This document shows, piece after piece, positions 58,343 through 64,000 of a stretch of 64,000 nt of DNA (positions are counted from its first letter, which is position 1; each line of letters starts with the position of its first letter). Location: the NCBI RefSeq assembly GCF_016446285.1, contig NZ_CP054140.1:415501-479500 (forward strand), in the 5' to 3' direction. The notes beneath the pieces were generated by a model, which saw only the letters and a program-made list of their open reading frames with translations, ran no database searches and was not told the origin of the DNA. The position numbers and the translations under genes were made by a program. Source of the stretch: Desulfobulbus oligotrophicus (GTDB taxonomy: Bacteria > Desulfobacterota > Desulfobulbia > Desulfobulbales > Desulfobulbaceae).

Positions 58343-59326
58343 GCCCACTTTTAAAAAACCAGGGGAAGAGCCGGTACAGACATCCCGGCCTTCACCCTGC
58401 GTCTTGCTTGTGCACCAGGATCAGGATGTAGTTTTTGCCGCGTTCTTTGAAAATCTCAGTGCATTGAATCACCAGACAGAGATAGCATTATGAAAAAACT
58501 TCTTCTTGTTTTCTTGACCCTGCTGTTCACAACCCAGATGGCTTTTGCAGCAAAGGGCAAGGTACGCATCGTTTATGTGGAGTGGGACTGTGCACTGGCC
58601 AGTACCATGGTCGCCAGGGCAGCACTGGAACAGATGGGCTATGAGGTGGAAACCCTGTCCGTTGCCACGGCAGCGATGTGGCAGGCTCTTGGTTCCGGAG
58701 ATGCAGACGCCACCGTTACTGCCTGGTTACCGGTTACGCATGCCGGTTACCTCTCCAAATTAAAGGACAAGGTCGAACGTGTATCTGTGGTTACCGACAA
58801 TGCCAGGCTGGGCTGGGTTGTTCCTTCGTATGTGACCATCACCTCCATTGAAGAACTCAATGCGCATGCTGAAAAATTTGACAGCATGATTGTGGGCATT
58901 GACCCGGGTTCCGGCACAATGCAGTTAGCCGAAAAAGCCATTGAAGAGTATGGGCTTACCTTTGAGTTAGTTGACGGCAGCGGTGCCATAATGACCGCTG
59001 TCCTGGCCAATGCCATTAAAGAGCAGAAGTGGGTTGTGGTCACAGGATGGTCGCCTCACTGGAAATTCGGCAAGTGGGATCTCAAGTATCTGGACGATCC
59101 CAAAGGTGTTCTGGGCGGTGAGGAGCAGATTGAAACCATTGTCCGCCAGGGTCTGAAAACAGACATGCCTGAAGTCTACACCTTCTTCTCCAACTTTGGC
59201 TGGGATTCTGCAGAGCAGCTGCAGATGGTTATGGCCTGGAACCAGGAGGGCGGCACTCCGGAAGAAAATGCCCACCGTTTTCTCAAAGAACACCCGAAGA
59301 CGGTCAACAGATGGATGGGCAGGTAA
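58082..59326 (+). repeat. Direct repeat: 3' halves of the two betaine-binding protein genes
   Basis: 58082-58342 and 59066-59326 (261 bp each, 984 bp apart) differ at only eight positions by direct comparison, several of them synonymous. The middle of the genes is clearly more diverged at DNA level. This is a homologous direct repeat able to recombine. Confidence 0.85.
58490..59326 (+). CDS. proX: Glycine betaine-binding protein, copy 2
   Basis: A 278-residue paralogue of the preceding binding protein, about 80 percent identical by eye, with its own signal peptide (MKKLLLVFLTLLFTTQMAFA). The aromatic cage positions (VEWD, AAMWQAL, TGWSPHW) are kept, so ligand class is probably the same, with differences concentrated in residues 75-185 possibly tuning specificity or affinity. 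It lies 147 bp after copy 1. The last 87 codons are almost identical in DNA to copy 1 while the middle is far more diverged. Confidence 0.92.
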   Translation: MKKLLLVFLTLLFTTQMAFAAKGKVRIVYVEWDCALASTMVARAALEQMGYEVETLSVATAAMWQALGSGDADATVTAWLPVTHAGYLSKLKDKVERVSVVTDNARLGWVVPSYVTITSIEELNAHAEKFDSMIVGIDPGSGTMQLAEKAIEEYGLTFELVDGSGAIMTAVLANAIKEQKWVVVTGWSPHWKFGKWDLKYLDDPKGVLGGEEQIETIVRQGLKTDMPEVYTFFSNFGWDSAEQLQMVMAWNQEGGTPEENAHRFLKEHPKTVNRWMGR

Positions 59327-59361
59327 GGGTACACCCGGACACTTGTGCCGTGAGCCGGGCT

Positions 59362-59400
59362 GCAGGCACCGGTTTGCGGTGTCTGTGCACCACTGCCTGC
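59362..59400 (+). terminator. Hairpin after the second betaine-binding gene
   Basis: Outer 7 bp stem GCAGGCA/TGCCTGC (59362-59368 with 59394-59400) enclosing an inner GGTG/CACC stem, 36 bp after the stop. No T-run follows, so a Rho-independent terminator is uncertain. Confidence 0.4.
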
Positions 59401-59535
59401 AACACCCGTCGGCATTCGACTACCGCAGCAAAGTACTGCCCGTAAGCCCGGAGAAATCCGATGCCTGCAACCTGCCATCGACATCCCGTTACTGTGCATA
59501 ATAATTGATAAGTTGCCCTTACTGCAATTATTTGC

Positions 59536-59564
59536 TTGCAACATCGTGCTCAACTACTTACAGT
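59536..59564 (+). promoter_or_regulatory. Sigma-70-like promoter for the RRM protein gene
   Basis: TTGCAA (59536-59541), 17 bp spacer, TACAGT (59559-59564), leaving a T-rich leader of about 105 nt that contains a 6 bp inverted repeat (59617-59622 with 59628-59633). A long leader of this kind fits cold-shock mRNA control. Confidence 0.5.
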
Positions 59565-59676
59565 TACGTCATCTTATACGTAGCATTTTCTTTTTTTTGA
59601 TGCCTTTTGCTATCAATATCGATATCTTCGATACCTAAAAAGTTTTTGCTTACAATACCCGATGAGGAAAATGGGC

Positions 59677-59943
59677 ATGAAACTTTTTATTGGTAGCCTC
59701 CCGTACAATATCACCGAAGCTGAACTCTCTTCCCTGTGCGAACCTTTTGGCGAGGTGGTCAGCGCCAAGCTTATTGTTGATCATTTCACGGGACAATCCA
59801 AGGGTTTCGGGTTTGTTGAAATGGCCAATCGTTCCGCAGGTCACCGGGTCATGGAAGGGTTGAACGGTAAATCGTACAACCACCGGACACTCATCTGCAA
59901 CGAAGCAAAACCAAATACGAAGAAGAGCCGAGGCCGTCGATGA
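59677..59943 (+). CDS. Single-RRM RNA-binding protein
   Basis: An 88-residue RNA recognition motif protein of the small bacterial Rbp type. RNP2 is KLFIGSLPYN and RNP1 is KGFGFVEM, both with the aromatic residues that stack on RNA bases. The tail is basic (TKKSRGRR). Start at 59677 is chosen because AGGA lies 8 nt upstream; ATGs at 59662 and 59671 are in frame but poorly placed. Cyanobacterial relatives are cold-induced; placement just before a DEAD-box helicase and a cold-shock protein supports the same theme here. Confidence 0.92.
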   Translation: MKLFIGSLPYNITEAELSSLCEPFGEVVSAKLIVDHFTGQSKGFGFVEMANRSAGHRVMEGLNGKSYNHRTLICNEAKPNTKKSRGRR

Positions 59944-60177
59944 CCTGCGGTTTTTTTCTGTTTGCCGGATAACCCTACACCATCGATATCGTCTTTATAC
60001 GCAGGTATCGTCTGCCTTTATGCCCTACGCCCGTACTCTCACCCCTTTTTCCAGTCACCACCCGTCCAGGTGGAGTTCCATGAACAATTTTCGCAATCCA
60101 TATTGAATGGTGTCTGAAATCTCAGTGACAATACAGGCTGAGCAGTTACGCCGATTCTGTTGGTTGCAGGAGTATGA

Positions 60178-61437
60178 ATGAAGTTTAACGAGTTACATCT
60201 CAACGATTATCTTATCAAAGCAGTGCAACGGTGCGGGTATACGACCCCCACCCCTATTCAGCAACAGTGCATCCCCTTCATCCTTGCCGGGCATGACATC
60301 CTTGGCCTGGCGCAGACCGGTACCGGAAAAACCGCGGCCTTTATTCTGCCGACCATCCAGCACCTGATGGCACATCCGGGCAAGCAGATCAAGGCTCTTG
60401 TCATCGCGCCGACACGCGAACTGGCGGAACAGATTAACGATTTCACGCAGACCATTATCAAACACAGCAGGCTGCAGAGTCTGGCAGTCTATGGCGGTGT
60501 CAGCAAAGCAGCGCAGATCGCCAAGATCCGTCGGGGGGTTGATATTGTGATCGCCTGTCCTGGCCGACTGCTGGACATCTGCAACGACAAGGCCATCGAT
60601 CTCAGCCAGGTGGATGTGTTGATTCTGGATGAGGCGGATCACATGTTCGACAAAGGATTCCTGCCGGATATCCGACGCATTATCCGTCTGTTGCCTGTTA
60701 AGCGGCAGAACCTGGTCTTTTCTGCAACCATGCCCGATGAGATCAAGCAACTGGCCGAAAACATCCTGGTCAACCCAAAAACCGTCCAGCTCAATCCCAG
60801 CCGTTCGGTGCGAAACATCTCGCACAGCGTCTTCACCATCGATCAAGCTCAGAAGACCAGGCTGCTGGTGCAGTTACTGGCAGACGAAGCCATGGGCACA
60901 ACCCTGGTCTTTACCCGTACCAAGCACAAGGCAAAAAATCTGGCCCGGGTACTGGCGCAAACCGGCCTGAAAGCAACATCACTGCAGGGCAATCTTTCGC
61001 AGTCCAAGCGGCAGCAGGCGTTGAGCGGCTTTAAAGACGGCACCTACACCGTGCTGGTCGCCACTGATATAGCTGCACGCGGCATCGATGTTACCGGTAT
61101 CTCCCATGTGATCAACTATGACATGCCCGACACTGCCGAGGCGTACATCCATCGCACCGGCCGTACCGGGCGGGCCGGCTGCACCGGTGATGCCCTTACC
61201 TTTGCCACCAGTGAAGACAGACGATTGATCCGGGTGATCGAGCGGTCTCTCAACAAGCCGATGTCCCAGCTGGATCTGCCGCAGCTGCCTGCAGTGCAGC
61301 ATCAGCCTGTGCAGACAACAGCCAGGCCGCACAAAAACACCAGACCGGCCGGAAAATCATCGCAGGTCTCTCGAAAACAACAACGTTGTGCAAGCAACGC
61401 AAATATTTTTGGACTTGCCCAGCGCGGCAAGAACTAA
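60178..61437 (+). CDS. DEAD-box RNA helicase (RhlE-like)
   Basis: A 419-residue helicase. Q motif PTPIQQQCIPFILAG, motif I AQTGTGKT, Ib PGRLLD, motif II DEAD, motif III SAT, motif V ARGID and VI HRTGRTGRAG are all present. The C-terminal 60 residues are basic and Gln/His-rich, an RNA-binding tail. It would remodel RNA structure, for example in ribosome assembly or cold adaptation. Lies 234 bp after the RRM gene and 116 bp before the cold-shock gene. Confidence 0.93.
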   Translation: MKFNELHLNDYLIKAVQRCGYTTPTPIQQQCIPFILAGHDILGLAQTGTGKTAAFILPTIQHLMAHPGKQIKALVIAPTRELAEQINDFTQTIIKHSRLQSLAVYGGVSKAAQIAKIRRGVDIVIACPGRLLDICNDKAIDLSQVDVLILDEADHMFDKGFLPDIRRIIRLLPVKRQNLVFSATMPDEIKQLAENILVNPKTVQLNPSRSVRNISHSVFTIDQAQKTRLLVQLLADEAMGTTLVFTRTKHKAKNLARVLAQTGLKATSLQGNLSQSKRQQALSGFKDGTYTVLVATDIAARGIDVTGISHVINYDMPDTAEAYIHRTGRTGRAGCTGDALTFATSEDRRLIRVIERSLNKPMSQLDLPQLPAVQHQPVQTTARPHKNTRPAGKSSQVSRKQQRCASNANIFGLAQRGKN

Positions 61438-61451
61438 ACAGCTTCACTGTC

Positions 61452-61532
61452 CGCTGAACAACCATACAACCTGTTCAGCGACACAACCAACGCCCTCTTG
61501 CGGGCAAACAACACACCGTGCGCTTAACGCAC
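61452..61532 (+). promoter_or_regulatory. Three-hairpin leader before the cold-shock gene
   Basis: Three successive inverted repeats lie between the helicase stop and the csp ribosome site: 61452-61460 with 61472-61480 (9 bp, perfect), 61492-61495 with 61502-61505 (4 bp), and 61518-61522 with 61528-61532 (5 bp), joined by C/A-rich linkers (repeats of ACAACCA). The last ends 7 nt before GAGGAG. A structure that changes with temperature would suit a cold-shock mRNA; the first hairpin might instead end the helicase transcript. Confidence 0.5.
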
Positions 61533-61553
61533 AACCAATGAGGAGTAATGAAC

Positions 61554-61754
61554 ATGGCTGAAGGAACTGTAAAATGGTTTAACGATGCAAAAGGATTTGG
61601 CTTTATCGCTCAGGATGGCGGCAAGGATGTCTTTGTCCACCACTCAGCCATTATAGCTGATGGTTTTAAATCTCTGCAGGAAGGAGAACGTGTCACCTTT
61701 GAGGTCGTTGATGGAGCCAAAGGTCCGTCCGCTTCTCGTGTTATGAAGATGTAA
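61554..61754 (+). CDS. Cold-shock domain protein (CspA family)
   Basis: A 66-residue OB-fold nucleic-acid chaperone. RNP1 KGFGFIAQ and RNP2 DVFVHHS carry the base-stacking aromatics; [20 protein letters not shown] and GPSASRV complete the family pattern. The start at 61554 (MAEGTVKWF) has GAGGAG 8 nt before it, better than the ATG at 61548. Confidence 0.95.
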   Translation: MAEGTVKWFNDAKGFGFIAQDGGKDVFVHHSAIIADGFKSLQEGERVTFEVVDGAKGPSASRVMKM

Positions 61755-61771
61755 TACAGCCGGCAAAGCGC

Positions 61772-61800
61772 GGAGAGCCCTGTCTGGGGCGGGGTTCTCC
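61772..61800 (+). terminator. Hairpin after the cold-shock gene
   Basis: 9 bp inverted repeat with one G-U pair (61772-61780 with 61792-61800), 18 bp past the stop. No T-run follows. Confidence 0.5.
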
Positions 61801-61831
61801 TGGTCAGGTACGGTTCATCAGGGGAGGATAT

Positions 61832-61984
61832 GTGACCAAACGAACAAATTATAAACAGGAAAAAAGGCTGCGCGAACTGGAAAAACAGCGTAAAAAAGAG
61901 GTCAAGAAACAACGTAAACTCGAAAAAGAACAGACTGTGACCGAATCTGACCTCGACGATCCGGTGGAAGACGACATCTCCTGA
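61832..61984 (+). CDS. Small highly charged protein, 50 residues
   Basis: A GTG-started frame of 50 codons preceded by GGGGAGG. The N-terminal 36 residues are Lys/Arg/Glu/Gln-rich and helical (RLRELEKQRKKEVKKQR), followed by an acidic tail (DLDDPVEDD). Length, base composition and a good ribosome site argue that it is real, and comparable small charged proteins sit next to cold-shock genes in related bacteria. Function unknown; RNA or ribosome binding is a guess from charge. Confidence 0.65.
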   Translation: MTKRTNYKQEKRLRELEKQRKKEVKKQRKLEKEQTVTESDLDDPVEDDIS

Positions 61985-62005
61985 AACGATCCGCAACAGT
62001 CCTGC

Positions 62006-62707
62006 ATGCACGTGCATCACCAGAAGGTGCACAGGCATGATACCTCGTTCCACCCGCACATGAAGCACCAACATTCCCCGCGGTATACCAGGGCGGAAGA
62101 AAGAGCAAACAGCCTTACCCACGGCGTGGGTACGGTGCTTGCCGTTATCGGTCTGATCGTGCTTATTGTCTGTGCAAACCTGTACGGCACAACCCGGCAT
62201 GTGGTGAGCTGCTCTGTTTTCGGTGCTGCCCTTATCCTGCTGTACCTTATCTCCACTCTTTACCACGCCGTCTTTCATCAACAGGCAAAGGCGCTGCTGC
62301 GCATCCTGGACCACTCCGCCATCCTGGTTCTCATTGCCGGTACCTACACGCCCATCACACTGGTCAACCTGCAAGGTGTATGGGGCTGGTGGCTGTTCGC
62401 GGTGATCTGGACACTGGCCATTGTGGGCATTGTGATCGAAACAACCCGGTTACGGCGATACAGAAAAGTCATGATCGGTCTGTATGTGAGCATGGGGTGG
62501 GCCGTGGTGGTTGCCGTTCGACCGATGCTGCACAACTTCGGCCATGGAGGCCTCTGGTTGCTCCTTGCCGGCGGGCTGGCCTATACCGGCGGCATTGTTT
62601 TTTACCTCTGGCACCGTCTGCCGTACAACCACGCCATCTGGCACCTCTTTGTACTGGCGGGCAGCATCCTGCATTATTTTGCGATCCTGTTCTACGTTAT
62701 CCCCTGA
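62006..62707 (+). CDS. Hemolysin III/PAQR family membrane protein
   Basis: A 233-residue seven-span protein of the YqfA/HlyIII group. Conserved blocks: RYTRAEERANSLTHGVGTVLA, STLYHAVFH, ILDHSAILVLIAGTYTP and the metal-site NHAIWHLFVLAGSILHYFAI, with the zinc-binding His residues kept. The first 23 residues (starting at 62006) contain nine His; a start at 62060 (MKHQHSP) would remove most of them. Neither start has a clear Shine-Dalgarno. Family function is unsettled; some members are linked to lipid or membrane homeostasis. Confidence 0.88.
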   Translation: MHVHHQKVHRHDTSFHPHMKHQHSPRYTRAEERANSLTHGVGTVLAVIGLIVLIVCANLYGTTRHVVSCSVFGAALILLYLISTLYHAVFHQQAKALLRILDHSAILVLIAGTYTPITLVNLQGVWGWWLFAVIWTLAIVGIVIETTRLRRYRKVMIGLYVSMGWAVVVAVRPMLHNFGHGGLWLLLAGGLAYTGGIVFYLWHRLPYNHAIWHLFVLAGSILHYFAILFYVIP

Positions 62708-62936
62708 CCCCAAAAAGTGCTGCAGAGCACCCTGTTCCACATTGCCAATCCGCCTGCGGGACTATCCGTTGACATCACAACGTCCACTTGCAAGGTATCC
62801 TCGTAAAGTATGGAACTTTTGCAGACCTTCTGGTAGGCTGATTGTCCAGTATGGCATCATCATATAAAAAGCATCTTCTCTCCATGGCCCGACAAGGTAA
62901 AACTGTCTCCACCTGTTCCACTGTCAGGATACATCC

Positions 62937-63524
62937 ATGAACGATTTACTTGTAAGAATCTCCTTTATTAAAGAAGTCGAGCGACTCAAAAATGTACTGC
63001 GCTCTGCCCATACATCCCAGGGCCGACAGGAAAGTACTGCTGAACACACATGGCGGCTGTGTCTGATGGCGATTGTCTTTGCCGATCAGATGGAAGTCGT
63101 TGACTTATTAAAGGTATTAAAACTATGCGTTATCCATGATCTGGGTGAAGCAATACATGGCGACATACCGGCCATTCATCAAAATCAAAATCTGGATAAA
63201 ACAAAAATAGAGCGGGAAGATCTTCAATTTCTGACAAAATCCCTGCCAATCAATCTGAGAGATGAAATTCTCTCCCTTTGGGAAGAGTACGAAAGTGGAC
63301 AGACTCCTGAAGCCAGGTCTGTAAAAGCACTTGATAAACTTGAGACCATCATTCAGCACAATCAGGGAGCCAACCCCGAAGACTTCGATTATGCCTTTAA
63401 CCTTCACTACGGCAAAAAATATACAGACGCGACATCGTTCTTTAAAAAGCTGCGGATGCTCGTTGATGAAGAGACAAGACACCACGCCCTGAAATCCAGT
63501 CAGCTTCCACATCAGACCGCCTGA
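62937..63524 (+). CDS. HD domain hydrolase (YfbR/HDDC2-like)
   Basis: A 195-residue HD phosphohydrolase. Metal ligands are visible in AEHTWRLCLMA (His), VIHDLGEAIHGDIP (His-Asp plus Glu) and SVKALDKLETIIQ (Asp). This arrangement matches the 5'-deoxynucleotidase YfbR/HDDC2 group, which removes phosphate from dNMPs. Cytosolic. Codon use is a little more AT-rich than in neighbours. A Shine-Dalgarno is not evident. 229 bp of unfeatured sequence precede it. Confidence 0.85.
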   Translation: MNDLLVRISFIKEVERLKNVLRSAHTSQGRQESTAEHTWRLCLMAIVFADQMEVVDLLKVLKLCVIHDLGEAIHGDIPAIHQNQNLDKTKIEREDLQFLTKSLPINLRDEILSLWEEYESGQTPEARSVKALDKLETIIQHNQGANPEDFDYAFNLHYGKKYTDATSFFKKLRMLVDEETRHHALKSSQLPHQTA

Positions 63525-63864
63525 CAGTGCAGTCAAGCCGACTTGCCTGAGACGGACAGCTTACGGGAAATGCTGAAGTAATGCAGTACTTACCAAAGGT
63601 GCCGAGTTATAAGGAAACTTCTGCATTGCTGCAAAAGATACTGATTTATTACAAGCAGATACGATCACTGTTTCTGAAAAACCACACAGGCTGGAGGAAG
63701 ATTGTATTAAAACAACACAGGATGTCTACCTGTACTGAAGCAGAAAGGACAGTCCAACAAAATGCTCAATCAGCCACTGAAAAACATTGTACTGGTCAGC
63801 ATCATGTTGGGCATCAAACCCGATCCAATCCGGATCGATAAACTAACTGTAGAAGGAGACAATC
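63525..63864. other. 340 bp gap without a recognisable gene
   Basis: An 86-codon frame (63581-63841) lacks motifs and a good ribosome site; I see no tRNA, promoter or strong terminator. A 5 bp hairpin is present at about 63820-63834. Confidence 0.5.
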
Positions 63865-64000
63865 ATGAGTACGTCATTCAAGTACAACCGGCTTTCCAAA
63901 GGCGATGCCGCTCTGCTGCTGGTGGATCACCAGGTAGGTCTCTTTTCGTTGGTTCAGGACTTTCCGCCAAGTGAGTTCAAAAACAACGTGCTGGCTGTTG
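63865..64000 (+). CDS. YcaC-like isochorismatase-family hydrolase (partial, runs off window)
   Basis: Starts at an ATG with AAGGAG 6 nt upstream; 45 residues are visible. The sequence KGDAALLLVDHQVGLFSLV then FPPSEFKNNVLAV follows the N-terminus of YcaC-type cysteine hydrolases closely; the catalytic Asp is in LVDHQ. Function of YcaC is unknown. Confidence 0.85.
   Translation, partial: MSTSFKYNRLSKGDAALLLVDHQVGLFSLVQDFPPSEFKNNVLAV

Noticed and set aside
57008-58348. Minus-strand open frame of 446 codons across proW and proX
   Set aside because: Antisense to two confidently identified genes; composition is Cys/His/Gly-rich without motifs.
63581-63841. 86-codon frame before the YcaC-like gene
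   Set aside because: No motifs, weak ribosome site, and unusual composition (Gln, His, Thr, Cys); treated as intergenic.

Overview
The window looks like chromosome of a Gram-negative, diderm bacterium of the Desulfobacterota, most likely a Desulfobulbales-type organism. This is inferred from the exosortase-linked exopolysaccharide operon, the holB-ricT-metG gene order, LptD, a PhnD/HD-GYP signalling protein and a mid-50s GC feel. No marker gene fixes the species. There is no sign of phage, insertion sequence, CRISPR array or plasmid; the only RNA gene seen is one tRNA-Arg.

Positions 1-27618 hold one long, tightly packed minus-strand operon of about 26 genes for building, tailoring and exporting an exopolysaccharide of the exosortase (PEP-CTERM/XrtA) type. 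In transcription order it runs: Wza-like export protein, outer-membrane beta-barrel, asparagine-synthetase-like enzyme, acyl carrier protein, acyl-CoA ligase, DUF3473 deacetylase, SGNH-like protein, two hexapeptide acyltransferases, exosortase, EpsI, glycosyltransferases mixed with two FemAB/GNAT proteins, a NodB deacetylase, an MsbA/PglK-like ABC exporter, more glycosyltransferases, a second asparagine-synthetase-like enzyme, a CysE-like acetyltransferase, a CapK/PaaK-like adenylating enzyme and the first residues of a membrane protein. Both asparagine-synthetase-like proteins have lost the glutaminase nucleophile and oxyanion Asn while keeping the ATP-pyrophosphatase loop, which makes this an unusual tailoring cassette. 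The divergent neighbour at 27794 is the TPR lipoprotein PrsT of the same system.

Positions 30115-48503 are mostly housekeeping: hpt and elbB; a minus-strand run of YhaM-like exoribonuclease, holB, ricT, metG, yggT, yggU and a degenerate triosephosphate isomerase; a plus-strand MTA/SAH deaminase and trmO; a divergent YchF-like GTPase; tRNA-Arg(ACG); RNase E/G; a radical SAM protein; lptD with a DHH phosphoesterase; and a thiamine-binding protein.

Positions 48642-54233 carry two large minus-strand proteins: a PhnD-GAF-HD-GYP-degenerate GGDEF sensor and a 757-residue membrane protein of unknown function with an EF-hand loop. After a 1.2 kb gap come proV-proW-proX-proX for glycine betaine uptake (with a duplicated, partly homogenised binding protein), then a cold-shock-like group (RRM protein, DEAD-box helicase, structured leader, Csp, a 50-residue charged protein), a hemolysin III family membrane protein, an HD hydrolase and the start of a YcaC-like hydrolase.
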